From Microbacterium sp. LWO12-1.2 (GTDB lineage: Bacteria > Actinomycetota > Actinomycetes > Actinomycetales > Microbacteriaceae), in contig NZ_JBEGII010000001.1 of assembly GCF_040675875.1 (NCBI RefSeq), forward strand, positions 1,488,001 through 1,552,000: DNA of 64,000 nt. Direction: 5' to 3'. A program made the translations under genes and the position numbers. Every line of letters begins with the position of its first letter. Position 1 is the first letter of the stretch. Under the pieces are notes generated by a model, which did no database searches, had not been told where the DNA came from, and worked only from the letters and a program-made list of their open reading frames with translations. Positions 1 to 8,622 of this stretch are shown here, in pieces.

Positions 1-747
1 GAGGTCAGGCGGTCCCGAGCTGTAGGCGGTCTGCACGAAGTACGCGCCGACGGCCGAGGCGGCGACCAGCGCCAGGACGCAGATCGCCGTGATCCACTCG
101 AAGTCGCCCGCCTCGATGCGCTTGATGACGACCTTGGCGAGCGTCGCGACGAAACCGTAGAGGATGCCGGCGCCGATGACGTAGAAGAGGGCGCGCATAC
201 GATGCCGGAGTATCAACCAGCAGGCACCGAGGATGATGATCACCACGAGCAGGATCGCCAGGATGACGAACAGCTCTCGATCGGTGATGTCCTGCTCGGT
301 GGCGAAGATCGCCGCGAAGAAGACGAAGAGGAAGATGCCTCCCACGCAGCAGACGATCGCCGTGATCGACTGTCTGGTCGGGGAATGACCGGAGATGCGC
401 GCGTTGAGCAGCGTCGTGATCACGAGCGCGATCGCGCCGAGCGGCTGCACGACGATGAGCGGAGCCTTCACCAGTGCGGCGAGCTGACACACGATCGCGA
501 GCCCGAGCATCAACGTTCCGAGGATCCACGACGGGCGTGTGAGCAGCCCCTTGAGCTGGGTGACACTGAGCCCGGAGGTGCCCGTCGACCCGCTGAGCCG
601 CTCGACCTTCTCCACGCCGCGGTGCTGATACTGGGCACCCAGCGACATGAAGACCGCACCGGCCAGCGCCAGCGGGATACCGAGCAGCAGCCCGGGGTTC
701 TGGAACGCGCCGACGAGCTGGTCGCCGACGTCTTCCACCGCGTTCAT
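1..747 (-). CDS. DMT/EamA-like membrane permease, partial at its C-terminus
   Basis: The frame is open from an ATG at 747 to the window edge, so the 3' end is missing. The 249 visible residues hold about seven hydrophobic segments (for example residues ~20-40, 74-95, 97-118, 127-150, 157-180), separated by short charged loops. This fits a drug/metabolite transporter (DMT, EamA or NIPA-like) integral membrane protein, but substrate cannot be read from the sequence. An in-frame GTG at 765 could extend the start by six residues. It is divergent from def, with about 60 nt between the two starts. A shadow frame starting at 751 on the same strand is rejected because only this frame gives membrane-like composition. 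Family assignment is moderate; membrane location is secure. Confidence 0.7.
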   Translation of the reverse strand, partial: MNAVEDVGDQLVGAFQNPGLLLGIPLALAGAVFMSLGAQYQHRGVEKVERLSGSTGTSGLSVTQLKGLLTRPSWILGTLMLGLAIVCQLAALVKAPLIVVQPLGAIALVITTLLNARISGHSPTRQSITAIVCCVGGIFLFVFFAAIFATEQDITDRELFVILAILLVVIIILGACWLILRHRMRALFYVIGAGILYGFVATLAKVVIKRIEAGDFEWITAICVLALVAASAVGAYFVQTAYSSGPPDL

Positions 748-808
748 CCATACCCCTGCGCTCACACTAAGACACTACCCGGCCCACCCCGCGCACTAGG
801 GTTGTGAC

Positions 809-1375
809 GTGGCTGTACTTCCGATTCGCATAATGGGCGACCCCGTTCTGCACTCCCCCGCCTCCCGTGTCGACGAGATAACGGACGACGTCCGCACGCT
901 CGTCGCCGACATGTTCGAGACCATGGACAAGGCGCCGGGCGTCGGTCTCGCGGCCCCGCAGGTCGGCGTGGCACTCCGCATCTACACATACTCGTACGTC
1001 GATGACGACGATCAGCCGTGGCGCGGTGTGCTCATCAATCCCGAGCTCTGGATGACCCCGCTCGAGCCCGGCGACCCCGATCCCGATCTGGAGTCCGAAG
1101 GCTGCCTGTCCTTCCCCGGGGAGCGATTCCCCCTGCGCCGTTCAGAGCGGGTTCGCGTCACCGCCACCGATCTCGACGGACAACCGGTCTCGATCGAGGT
1201 CGACGGCTGGCGGGCGCGCATCATGCAGCACGAGTTCGACCACCTCGACGGCATCCTCTACGTCGATCGCCTCTCGGACGGCGATTGGAAGACCGTTCAG
1301 AAGATCTCTCGCAAGCGTGGATGGGGACGACCGGGTTCGAGTTGGATGCCCGGAGTCGACGACCTCGAAGGCTGA
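809..1375 (+). CDS. def: peptide deformylase
   Basis: Removes the formyl group from the N-terminal methionine of nascent proteins; metal-dependent and cytoplasmic. All three family motifs are present: GVGLAAPQ at residues 44-51, EGCLS at 97-101 (metal ligand Cys99) and HEFDH at 141-145 (two His ligands and the catalytic Glu). Length 188 aa is normal. The start is a GTG at 809, eight residues before the conserved GDPVL segment. The C-terminal tail after ~155 is basic and then acidic and looks lineage-specific. It stands alone between a divergent permease and a lipoprotein gene, with about 140 nt before the next start. Confidence 0.96.
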   Translation: MAVLPIRIMGDPVLHSPASRVDEITDDVRTLVADMFETMDKAPGVGLAAPQVGVALRIYTYSYVDDDDQPWRGVLINPELWMTPLEPGDPDPDLESEGCLSFPGERFPLRRSERVRVTATDLDGQPVSIEVDGWRARIMQHEFDHLDGILYVDRLSDGDWKTVQKISRKRGWGRPGSSWMPGVDDLEG

Positions 1376-1430
1376 CACCGGCGGTGCGAAGACCGGGACC
1401 GCTCCCAGCCGACGCACAGCACTTTTCGAG

Positions 1431-1460
1431 TTGCATCACAGACTCCCTGACGGCTAGCGT
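1431..1460 (+). promoter_or_regulatory. candidate promoter of the septum-formation-like lipoprotein gene
   Basis: TTGCAT at 1431-1436 and TAGCGT at 1455-1460 are separated by 18 bp, a plausible housekeeping -35/-10 pair about 55 nt before the lipoprotein start. It lies in the non-coding stretch after def. Matches to consensus are only partial. Confidence 0.4.
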
Positions 1461-1514
1461 TTTCGACGCGGGTGTCTGTCATGCCCGCACATGGGACTCT
1501 GGAGGGGAACAATC

Positions 1515-2030
1515 ATGATGAAACTGCGCAAGCGACGCGCTCTGGTGCTGGCCGGCTCGGCTCTGGCACTCACGGTCGCCCTGAGCGGCTGTAGCGCCAT
1601 CAACAGCTTCATCGGCGGCGGCACCGCCGACGCCGACCGCGACGAAGAGACCGGACAGGTCACCGAGAGCGCGAACATCGGCATCTTCGCCCTCAAGGTC
1701 GGCGACTGCAAGCTGGAGAGCCCGAGCGGCCTGCTCGAGGACGCCGACGTCGTGCCGTGCACGGAGGAACACGACGAAGAGGTCTATCACGAGATCACGA
1801 TGCCTGACGGCGAGTTCTCGGAAGAGGACGTCGACGCCGCTGGCCAGGAGTGCGTCGGAGACGCATTCACCAACTTCGTCGGCATCACGTGGGAAGAGTC
1901 GACCCTGGACGTCTACCCGATCAACCCGACCAAGGACACTTGGGAGCAGCTGAACGACCGTGTCGTCCAGTGCGTCATCTCGGACCCGGCCGGCCCGCTC
2001 ACCGTGTCGCTCAAGGGCGCTGCGCGCTGA
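1515..2030 (+). CDS. lipoprotein with septum-formation-like domain
   Basis: The start is ATG 1515 (or the adjacent ATG 1518), set by the strong ribosome-binding site GGAGGGG at 1501-1507; a longer frame from 1491 has no such site. Residues 1-25 are a basic plus hydrophobic signal ending in the lipobox LSGC (Cys26), so the protein should be lipid-anchored outside the membrane. After a charged linker, residues ~50-170 contain conserved-looking Cys residues and the pattern VGDC...VPC...H..EV, typical of the actinobacterial 'septum formation' family (Septum_form). That family name is historical and its molecular role is not established. A 12-bp hairpin terminator follows. Confidence 0.75.
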   Translation: MMKLRKRRALVLAGSALALTVALSGCSAINSFIGGGTADADRDEETGQVTESANIGIFALKVGDCKLESPSGLLEDADVVPCTEEHDEEVYHEITMPDGEFSEEDVDAAGQECVGDAFTNFVGITWEESTLDVYPINPTKDTWEQLNDRVVQCVISDPAGPLTVSLKGAAR

Positions 2031-2046
2031 TCTGAAGATCGTCACC

Positions 2047-2082
2047 GAGAAGGCCCCGTCGTTCACTCGGCGGGGCCTTCTC
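2047..2082. terminator. 12-bp hairpin terminator between convergent genes
   Basis: GAGAAGGCCCCG (2047-2058) pairs perfectly with 2071-2082 across a 12-nt loop, 16 nt after the lipoprotein stop and 36 nt before the stop of the converging small membrane protein. It can serve both strands. There is no long T-run, as is common in high-GC actinobacteria. Confidence 0.8.
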
Positions 2083-2118
2083 GCGCACCAGGCGAACCTG
2101 TGTGTAGGCGAACGCCGG

Positions 2119-2472
2119 CTAGCGCAGGCGCCCCCGCGGTCGTGGGAACGGGATCAGCCACCAGAGCGGACTGCGCAGTGGCTTCGGATCCAGCGACAGC
2201 CAGACGCGGCGATCGAAGACGAACCGCCGCACGTGGAATCCGCTCTCGAGCCCGCAGACGACCGGCACCAGCGGTAGCAGCATCGCGGGATCTCCGCGTT
2301 CGAAACCCCCGGGCGAGCTGATGACCATCGCCATCGAGACGGCGGCCGGAACGAGCGCGGCACCGACAACCCCCCAGAGAGCGGCCGCCCACAGCGACAG
2401 CCGAGGCGCGACTCGGTCGCGACTGTCGTCGGCATCTGACCCGAGCACCGGTTCCGAGGAGCGGTCTACCAC
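2119..2472 (-). CDS. small hypothetical membrane protein
   Basis: A 117-residue protein not recognised as a named family. Residues 1-24 are hydrophilic, ~25-50 form a clear transmembrane helix rich in Ala/Val/Trp, and ~65-76 form a second shorter hydrophobic stretch. The tail is basic with a Trp-Trp pair (PLWWLIPFPRPRGR), suggesting a membrane-interface C-terminus. Coding is supported by composition and by the terminators on both sides that isolate it (2047-2082 and the tRNA terminator at 2565-2598). The length and two-helix layout resemble the many small uncharacterised membrane proteins of Microbacteriaceae. No function can be assigned. Confidence 0.55.
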   Translation of the reverse strand: MVDRSSEPVLGSDADDSRDRVAPRLSLWAAALWGVVGAALVPAAVSMAMVISSPGGFERGDPAMLLPLVPVVCGLESGFHVRRFVFDRRVWLSLDPKPLRSPLWWLIPFPRPRGRLR

Positions 2473-2564
2473 CGCGCCAGTCTTTCATGGTGCGACTGCC
2501 GGATCGCACGCGCATCAGCACAGACTGCCCGCGCGCCGCAGCCATCCGATGCGGGGCAAAAGGG

Positions 2565-2598
2565 AAGGGCCCGGAACTCAGAGGAGTTCCGGGCCCTT
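2565..2598 (-). terminator. terminator of tRNA-Asn
   Basis: A perfect 15-bp stem (2565-2579 with 2584-2598, 4-nt loop) lies 2 nt beyond the encoded CCA end of tRNA-Asn. On the minus strand it is followed by CCCTTTTG, giving a short U-run. This is the strongest intrinsic terminator in the window. Confidence 0.9.
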
Positions 2599-2600
2599 AT

Positions 2601-2676
2601 TGGCTCCCCGGCTTGGACTCGAACCAAGAACCTGCCGGTTAACAGCCGGCTGCTCTGCCAATTGAGCTACCGAGGA
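2601..2676 (-). tRNA. tRNA-Asn (anticodon GTT)
   Basis: Read on the minus strand, it folds into a full cloverleaf: acceptor TCCTCGG/CCGGGGA with one wobble, D-arm with AGCTCAATTGGCAGAGC, anticodon arm GCCGG-CTGTTAA-CCGGC giving anticodon GTT, and a T-arm with GGTTCGAGTCC. The discriminator is G and CCA is encoded (2601-2603). It is transcribed alone and followed directly by a terminator. Confidence 0.97.
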
Positions 2677-2773
2677 ATGTGCTCCGCTGCGCGGGCAACT
2701 CGACAAGCTTAGCAAACTCCGCGCGCTACTCGTGACACGAGAGACGCTTCTCGGTCCCTCGGGCGTGTCGCGT

Positions 2774-3547
2774 TCAGTGCTGCGAATCCGCCTCGGCGTT
2801 CGGCACCCAGAGCAGGTCCTTGCCGACGCCTCGCGCGACCACATGACCGCTGCGCAGCATGAGCGTCTCGGCGTTGAGTTCCCGGATGAAGTCGGCATCG
2901 TTCGTGACGAGCAGCGCCGCCATCCCCTGCTCCTTGCGCCGCCTCGTGATGGCGTCGAAGACGACAGGACGCACCTCGAGATCGAGGTTGGCGAGAGGCT
3001 CGTCGGCGATCAGCACCTGGGGCTCGAGGATGAAGGAGCGAGCGATCGCGACGCGCTGCCGCATGCCCGCGCTGAGCTCGTAGGGGAACTTCGCCGCCGT
3101 GCCGAGTGGAAGATGGAGTTCGTCGAGGAGCGTGGCCACACGGATCGACAACGCCTTCGAATTCACGCGCTTCTCGCGGATGAGGATCGGCTCGGCGATC
3201 ACCTCGTTCACGGTGAGGCGCGGTGGCAGGTCGCCTCCGGCACCCTGCGGCACGAAACCCGTGCGATACGTGAGGATGCGGTGCTTGCGCCCAGGGCGTC
3301 GTACGTCCACTCCGCAGACGTGCGCGCTGCCGCCGACCACCCGCACGGAAGGGTCGGTGGAACCTGCGAGAGCAGCCACCAGCGTCGACTTCCCCGAACC
3401 GGTGGGACCGGCGACGCAGATCAGGTTCCCCGGAGCGAGCGAGAACGTCACTCCGTCGACCGCACGCGTCGGCAGCCCGTGCCCGATACGGTCGATGACC
3501 AGATCGGAGCACTCGATCGCATTCTGGGATTCCGGTCGTCGAGGCAT
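2774..3547 (-). CDS. ABC transporter ATP-binding protein (no adjacent permease)
   Basis: A 257-aa ATPase with Walker A GPTGSGKST (~47-55), Q-loop FVPQG, signature LSAGMRQRVA (a variant of LSGGQ), Walker B VLIADEP followed by the D-loop, and a switch region in which TNDAD stands where most family members have a His. The organisation VDGVTF...N-terminal strand is that of importer/exporter ATPases of the MalK/LolD type. No permease or binding protein is next to it; the neighbours are tRNA-Asn downstream and dnaG upstream, so its partner must be elsewhere. The absence of an evident H-loop histidine (NDAD) could reduce ATPase activity. Substrate unknown. Confidence 0.85.
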   Translation of the reverse strand: MPRRPESQNAIECSDLVIDRIGHGLPTRAVDGVTFSLAPGNLICVAGPTGSGKSTLVAALAGSTDPSVRVVGGSAHVCGVDVRRPGRKHRILTYRTGFVPQGAGGDLPPRLTVNEVIAEPILIREKRVNSKALSIRVATLLDELHLPLGTAAKFPYELSAGMRQRVAIARSFILEPQVLIADEPLANLDLEVRPVVFDAITRRRKEQGMAALLVTNDADFIRELNAETLMLRSGHVVARGVGKDLLWVPNAEADSQH

Positions 3548-3583
3548 GACTCCATCCTGCCGTGCCGCTGGAGGCGAGCCGGG

Positions 3584-5446
3584 TTACGACTCGGCGAACC
3601 GCTGACGCTCTGCGTCGATGTCCCGCAACCGCATGCGCAGCGCCCGCCCGCCGTCGGAATCAGCAGGCACGCGCTGCACGGCGCCGAGCATCTCCTGCTT
3701 CTCATGCTCGAGCTGGCGCAGGATGAGGCGTCGGGCGAGATCGGCGACGGTCGCCACCGCGCGCTCCTCGTCACGCGCGGGGAACGGCGTCATCAGCAAC
3801 TCGCCACCGAGCGATCGGTAGGGTTCTCGCACGTTGTTGACGGCTTCGGTGACCCACCCCGCCCTGGTGCGATCGGGTGCGGCCGCCACGGCCTCACGCA
3901 CCGCATCCAGTCCCGCCGTACGGAACGGTGTGCTGAGGGCCCGGTTGAGCAGCGCCTGGTCCACCTGGTGCCCGTACTGCAGGGCGCCCATCAGGGCATC
4001 GCGTTCCACCGCGACATCGGGTGATCGGGGCAGGCTCGCCAGAGTGACAGGTGCGATCCCCGGTGCCCCGGACACCGGATCGGTCGGCACCTGCTGCTCC
4101 CTGTGCGCAGGAGCTGCAGTCGCACCCCCGCGCGAAGAGCGCTCGACCTCGTTGTGCACTTCTGTCGGGTCCATCCCGAGACGCCGTGCGAGCACGCGTT
4201 CGTATCCAGGGCGCAGCAGTCGGTCGCGGATCTCGGCGACGATCGGTGCGGCTCCGCGCAGCGCACCGACGCGCCCCTCCACCGTCGACAGATCGAAGCC
4301 GGCAAGCTTGCGGTCCATCGCGAACTCGAACATGGGGACCTTGGTGTCCATCAGGCCGCGCACAGCCGCATCCCCGCGCTGCAGGCGCAGGTCGCAGGGA
4401 TCGAGGCTGTCAGGGGCGACCGCGACGAATGTCTGCGCGTTGAAGCGGTCGTCCTCGGTGAACGCACGCAGTGCGGCCTTCTGGCCGGCCTCATCGCCGT
4501 CGAAGGTGAACACGACCTCGCCGGAGGCGTTGTCGTCGCCCATCACGCGCCGCAGCACCTTGATGTGCTCGGTGCCGAACGCCGTGCCACAGGTCGCCAC
4601 CGCGGTCGTGAGGCCGGCCAGGTGGCACGCCATCACGTCGGTGTACCCCTCGACCACCACGACCCGACGGGGGTCTCCGCGGGCGATGTCGCGCTTGGCG
4701 AGATCGAGTCCGTAGAGCACCTGGGCCTTCTTGTAGATCGGGGTCTCCGGGGTGTTCAGATACTTCGGACCCTGGTCGTCGTCGAAGAGCTTGCGCGCCC
4801 CGAACCCGATCGTCTGGCCGGACACGTCGCGGATCGGCCACACGAGCCGCCCACGGAAGCGGTCGTACACGCCGCGCTGTCCCGTGGAGACGAGCCCTGC
4901 GGTACTGAGCTCCTCGCGCGTGAACCCCTGCGCGGTGAGGGCCTTCAGCATCCCGTCCCATCCGCGGGGCGCGAAGCCGACACCGAAGTGGGCCGCCGCG
5001 CCGGCGTCGAACCCGCGCTCGCCCAGGAAGCGGCGTCCTGCCTCGGCGTCCGGCGACAGCAGCTGTGCACGGAAGAACTCCGCAGCAGCCGTGTTCGCGG
5101 CATACAGCCGACTCCGTCCGCTCGTCTCGGGGGCCGCACCGCCGTCTTCGTAGTGCAGGGTGTAGCCGATGCGGCCGGCCAGACGCTCCACCGCCTCGGT
5201 GAAGCTGACGTGGTCCATCTCCCGCAGGAACGAGTACACATCGCCGGACTCACCGCAGCCGAAGCAGTGGTAGTACCCGACCTGCTGGCGCACATGGAAG
5301 CTCGGGCTCTTCTCGTCATGGAACGGGCACAGGCCCTTGAGTGATCCGACGCCGGCCGACTTCAGCGCGACGCGTTCGCCCACGATGTCGGCGATGTTCG
5401 TGCGCGCCTTGACCTCGTCGACGTCGGCTTGACGGATGCGCGGCAT
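3584..5446 (-). CDS. dnaG: DNA primase
   Basis: Synthesises RNA primers at replication forks. The N-terminal CHC2 zinc module is intact (Cys40, His43, Cys61, Cys64). It is followed by the catalytic core and a TOPRIM domain, with [12 protein letters not shown] and later FDGDEAGQ carrying the acidic metal ligands (~residues 265-325). The C-terminal ~200 residues, rich in Ala/Arg, correspond to the helicase-binding region. Length 620 aa is typical for actinobacteria. The ATG start at 5446 shares its base with the stop of dgt, so the two genes are translationally coupled. The order dusB-dgt-dnaG on one strand is a recurring arrangement in actinobacteria. Confidence 0.97.
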   Translation of the reverse strand: MPRIRQADVDEVKARTNIADIVGERVALKSAGVGSLKGLCPFHDEKSPSFHVRQQVGYYHCFGCGESGDVYSFLREMDHVSFTEAVERLAGRIGYTLHYEDGGAAPETSGRSRLYAANTAAAEFFRAQLLSPDAEAGRRFLGERGFDAGAAAHFGVGFAPRGWDGMLKALTAQGFTREELSTAGLVSTGQRGVYDRFRGRLVWPIRDVSGQTIGFGARKLFDDDQGPKYLNTPETPIYKKAQVLYGLDLAKRDIARGDPRRVVVVEGYTDVMACHLAGLTTAVATCGTAFGTEHIKVLRRVMGDDNASGEVVFTFDGDEAGQKAALRAFTEDDRFNAQTFVAVAPDSLDPCDLRLQRGDAAVRGLMDTKVPMFEFAMDRKLAGFDLSTVEGRVGALRGAAPIVAEIRDRLLRPGYERVLARRLGMDPTEVHNEVERSSRGGATAAPAHREQQVPTDPVSGAPGIAPVTLASLPRSPDVAVERDALMGALQYGHQVDQALLNRALSTPFRTAGLDAVREAVAAAPDRTRAGWVTEAVNNVREPYRSLGGELLMTPFPARDEERAVATVADLARRLILRQLEHEKQEMLGAVQRVPADSDGGRALRMRLRDIDAERQRFAES

Positions 5447-6870
5447 CAGACGGCCCCTTCGGCGATGGCCTGCCTCTCGGCGCCGCCTCGCAGTGCGGGA
5501 CGAGTGTGACGTGCGTTGCGCGGCGTCCAGATCCCGACCTCGGCAGGGTCGATCTCGCCGACCAGCCGGTTATGCCAGTCGATCGCGCTCTGATCGGTGA
5601 GGCTCGCGATCTGATCGACGATGACGCGGGAGCGCTCGTCGTCGCTGTCCGCGGCGAGGAAGTCGGCGGCGAACGCCGGCTCGAGCACATCGGCGCCTGC
5701 GGACCACAGGGCGTCGGTCGACCAGAGCACGTCGGCGAGTCGCTTCAGCACGCGCCGCTGCTCCTTGTACACGCCCTTTCGGGCATCGATCGTGACGATC
5801 GCCTGGCCCATGATGCCCTTGAGCACCGCGATCTCGACCTCGATCACGCGCGGCACGACCACGTGCGCGTTGTAGCGCACCAGCGCCGGCCCCGCGTAGG
5901 CGTCACGAGTCGCCGAGACCGCTGCTTTCGCGAAGCGTCCGATCAGGTCGCTCGTGAGGTTCTTCAGACGGGCGAGATCCTGGCGGGAACGGTCGAACGA
6001 GCCGAGCCACATGGACTGCGTGGCCAGCCGGTAGAGCGCATCGGCGAGTTCATCGCGTGTGAAGTCGTAGCCGACCCACTGCTGGATGCGTCCGAGGAGC
6101 GCTTCGTGCTGGCGGGGGTCGGAGAGCTGCGCCACATCGACGTATCCGTTGACGATCGCATCCTCGAAGTCGTGCACGGAGTAGGCGATGTCGTCGGAGA
6201 GGTCCATGATCTCCGCCTCGATGCAACGCAGACGCCCCGGGGCACCCTCGCGCATCCACCGGAACACGGCCTCGTCCTCGGGGTAGACGCCGAACTTCAA
6301 GCGCCCACCGGGGTCAGGCACAGGGCTGTCGACGGTCCACGGGTACTTGCACGTCGCGTCGAGGCTCGCACGCGTGAGGTTGAGCCCGACGGAGTGATCA
6401 TTCTCGTCGAGGACCTTCGCCTCGAGACGTGTGAGGATGCGCAGCGACTGGGCGTTGCCCTCGAAGCCGCCGATGTTCTCGGCCCATTCGTTCAACGCCC
6501 GCTCGCCGTTGTGCCCGAACGGCGGGTGACCGAGGTCGTGACTCAGGCACGCGGTGTCGACGACGTCAGCGGAGACGCCGAGCGCCGTGGCGAGCTCTCG
6601 CCCGACCTGGGCTACCTCGAGCGAATGGGTCAGCCGGTTGCGTGCGAAGTCGGCGGTGCTGGCAGGGCTCAGCACCTGCGTCTTGGCCGCGAGTCGGCGC
6701 AGTGCGGCAGAGTGCAGCACTCGCGCCCGGTCCCTGGCGAAATCATTACGCTCCGAGCGGTGGGTCTCCGCGACGAAACGCTCGGCGTCGCGCGGGTCGT
6801 AACCGTCGGCGCGCGTGCGCGCCGAACCGGTCGAAGGGTCAACCGCCACTGTTCTCGATCTCCGCTCCAC
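5446..6870 (-). CDS. dgt: deoxyguanosinetriphosphate triphosphohydrolase-like HD protein
   Basis: A dNTP triphosphohydrolase that cleaves dNTPs to nucleoside and triphosphate. The HD-domain metal ligands are visible: His82 (RLTHSLEV), the pair His111-Asp112 in CLSHDLGHPPFGH, and a downstream Asp in MDLSDDIAYSVHD. Start choice: GTG 6870 has GGAG seven bases upstream; GTG 6849 is also possible, with GGAG ten bases upstream. Either overlaps the end of dusB (by 32 or 11 nt). It ends on dnaG's start codon. The coupling to dnaG suggests a shared role in nucleotide supply for replication, an inference from context. Specificity for dGTP rather than other dNTPs is not visible. Confidence 0.92.
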   Translation of the reverse strand: MERRSRTVAVDPSTGSARTRADGYDPRDAERFVAETHRSERNDFARDRARVLHSAALRRLAAKTQVLSPASTADFARNRLTHSLEVAQVGRELATALGVSADVVDTACLSHDLGHPPFGHNGERALNEWAENIGGFEGNAQSLRILTRLEAKVLDENDHSVGLNLTRASLDATCKYPWTVDSPVPDPGGRLKFGVYPEDEAVFRWMREGAPGRLRCIEAEIMDLSDDIAYSVHDFEDAIVNGYVDVAQLSDPRQHEALLGRIQQWVGYDFTRDELADALYRLATQSMWLGSFDRSRQDLARLKNLTSDLIGRFAKAAVSATRDAYAGPALVRYNAHVVVPRVIEVEIAVLKGIMGQAIVTIDARKGVYKEQRRVLKRLADVLWSTDALWSAGADVLEPAFAADFLAADSDDERSRVIVDQIASLTDQSAIDWHNRLVGEIDPAEVGIWTPRNARHTRPALRGGAERQAIAEGAV

Positions 6871-7993
6871 GCATCATCTCCGAGGTCGAGGCCGCGATCT
6901 CGCGCGACTCCAGCCATTTGTCCGGCAGTGCCGTGCGCTTGGCGTGCCCCGCGCGGCCGCGCTGCCCCTCGGCGTCAGCCCCGGGATAGGGGGCGGAGTG
7001 GTCGAGACGGGCGAGCAGCTCGTCGATCTCGGCGAGGCTGGATGACGTGGCGAGTCCGGTGCGGATGTCTCCACCGACCGGATAGCCCTTGAAGTACCAC
7101 GACACGTGCTTGCGGATGTCGCGGCAACCGCGATCCTCGTCCTCGAAGAACTCGACGAGGAGTTCCGCGTGCCGCTTGAAGGCGTCGGCCACGAAGCCGA
7201 GTGTCGCATCGACCGTCTTGCCTTCGCCGCCGAACGCCGTGGCCAGCTCGCCGAAGAGCCAGGGGCGACCGAGGCATCCGCGACCCACGACGACGCCGTC
7301 GCAATCGGTCTGCTCCATCATGCGCACGGCGTCGTCCGCCGACCAGATGTCTCCGTTGCCGAGCACCGGGATGCTGGTGACAGCCTGCTTGAGTTCGCCG
7401 ATCGCGTTCCAGTCGGCGTGCCCGGAGTAGTACTCGCCTGCCGTGCGCGCATGCAGCGCGATGGCGGCCACTCCGGCGTCCTCGGCAGCGCGCCCTGCGT
7501 CGAGGAAGGTGAGGTGGTCACGATCGATGCCCTTGCGCATCTTGACTGTGAGGGGGATGTCTCCCGCGGCCTTCACTGCCTGCGTGACGATGTCGGAGAA
7601 CAGCGAGCTCTTCCAGGGAAGCGCAGCTCCCCCGCCCTTACGGGTGACCTTCGGCACCGGGCACCCGAAGTTGAGGTCGATGTGATCGGCGTGGTCTTCG
7701 GCCACGATGATGCGCACCGCGTCGGCGATCGTCTTCGGGTCGACGCCGTAGAGCTGGATCGAGCGCGGCGTCTCGGACTCGTGGTGGCGGATCAGCCGCA
7801 TGGTCGTCTCGTTGCGCTCGACGAGCGCGCGCGAGGTGATCATCTCGCTGACGTAGAGACCGGCGCCGTACTCACGGCACAGACGACGGAAAGCGGTGTT
7901 CGTGATCCCCGCCATGGGCGCGAGGACGACCGGCACGTCGAGGTCGATGGGACCGATGCGAAGCGTGCGCGGGGAAGCGGTGGCGAGAGTCAT
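6839..7993 (-). CDS. dusB: tRNA-dihydrouridine synthase
   Basis: A flavin-dependent enzyme that reduces uridine to dihydrouridine in tRNA D-loops. The TIM-barrel motifs are present: APMAGITNTAFR near residue 25, the catalytic Cys111 in NFGCPVPKV, KMRKG, HARTAGEYY and GNGDIW/GRGCLGRPW toward the end. The start is ATG 7993 with GGAGGGG a few bases upstream. A frame running 190 codons further upstream is rejected because it would run antisense through gpx. Protein length is 384 aa. First gene of the dusB-dgt-dnaG run. The specific U position (DusB type) is assigned by similarity of motifs only. Confidence 0.93.
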   Translation of the reverse strand: MTLATASPRTLRIGPIDLDVPVVLAPMAGITNTAFRRLCREYGAGLYVSEMITSRALVERNETTMRLIRHHESETPRSIQLYGVDPKTIADAVRIIVAEDHADHIDLNFGCPVPKVTRKGGGAALPWKSSLFSDIVTQAVKAAGDIPLTVKMRKGIDRDHLTFLDAGRAAEDAGVAAIALHARTAGEYYSGHADWNAIGELKQAVTSIPVLGNGDIWSADDAVRMMEQTDCDGVVVGRGCLGRPWLFGELATAFGGEGKTVDATLGFVADAFKRHAELLVEFFEDEDRGCRDIRKHVSWYFKGYPVGGDIRTGLATSSSLAEIDELLARLDHSAPYPGADAEGQRGRAGHAKRTALPDKWLESREIAASTSEMMRGAEIENSGG

Positions 7994-8053
7994 GTCCCCT
8001 CCATTCTCCCAGACGCGGAGCCCATGGAGCCCCATCGACCTAAGCTGTGAAGT

Positions 8054-8548
8054 ATGACCGATTCTGCGCTCCGTTCGATCCCGTTCACCGACGCCCAGGG
8101 CAATGAGAAGACCCTGGATGACCTCGGTGCCGATGTCGTCCTGGTGGTGAACGTCGCCTCGAAGTGCGGGCTCACCCCGCAGTACGAGCAGCTCGAAGAG
8201 CTCCAGCGCCTGTACGGCGACCGCGGCTTCTCTGTCGTCGGATTCCCGTGCAACCAGTTCTTCGGCCAGGAGCCCGGCTCCGTCGAGCAGATCCTCGAGT
8301 TCTGCTCCACCACCTACGGGGTGAGCTTCCCCGTCAATGACAAGGTGAAGGTCAACGGCAAGAACGCGTCCGACCTCTACAAGGCGCTCAAGGAGGCTCC
8401 GGATGCCGGCGGCAAGGCCGGTCGCGTGGAGTGGAACTTCGAGAAGTTCCTGGTGCTCCCCGACGGTGAGGTGCTCCGCTTCCGCCCGAAGCAGAAGCCG
8501 AACGACCCGGAGATCGTCGGCGCGATCGAAGCCGCGCTCACCCGCTAG
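8054..8548 (+). CDS. glutathione peroxidase family thiol peroxidase
   Basis: A 164-aa enzyme reducing hydroperoxides. It has the peroxidatic Cys38 in NVASKCGLTPQY, FPCNQFFGQEP (Gln of the catalytic site) around residues 64-74, a possible resolving Cys84 in EFCSTTYGV, and WNFEKFLV near residue 130. The presence of Cys rather than selenocysteine, together with the extra Cys, fits the thioredoxin-dependent bacterial type. Actinobacteria lack glutathione, so thioredoxin or a mycothiol-linked partner is likely (inference). It is divergent from dusB with about 60 nt between starts. A strong hairpin follows. Confidence 0.93.
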   Translation: MTDSALRSIPFTDAQGNEKTLDDLGADVVLVVNVASKCGLTPQYEQLEELQRLYGDRGFSVVGFPCNQFFGQEPGSVEQILEFCSTTYGVSFPVNDKVKVNGKNASDLYKALKEAPDAGGKAGRVEWNFEKFLVLPDGEVLRFRPKQKPNDPEIVGAIEAALTR

Positions 8549-8557
8549 GCCGCTGTA

Positions 8558-8611
8558 CATACACGAAGCCCCTTCCGACTCATCAAGAAGTCGGGAGGGG
8601 CTTCGTGTATG
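8558..8611. terminator. long hairpin terminator between convergent gpx and DsbA-like genes
   Basis: Arms 8558-8580 and 8589-8611 (23 bp with one G-T pair) enclose an 8-nt loop. It starts 10 nt after the gpx stop and ends 11 nt before the stop of the converging gene, so it likely terminates both. Confidence 0.9.
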
Positions 8612-8622
8612 CGGGCCGGTGC

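Noticed and set aside
5..751. Open frame on the minus strand from 751, Arg-rich
   Set aside because: Composition is that of a shadow frame; the frame starting at 747 encodes an obvious membrane protein.
2601..2676. tRNA-Asn as an integration site
   Set aside because: No integrase, no direct repeat of the tRNA 3' end nearby, and housekeeping genes on both sides.
6822..6842. Sequence CCGGTCGAAGGGTC at the dgt start, translated DPSTGSA, resembling the dispersed repeat
   Set aside because: Several mismatches to the repeat core, no inverted partner and a plausible coding role at the dgt N-terminus; most likely coincidence.
8002..8560. Extension of dusB upstream to 8560
   Set aside because: It would run fully antisense through gpx, and the ATG at 7993 has a strong ribosome-binding site.
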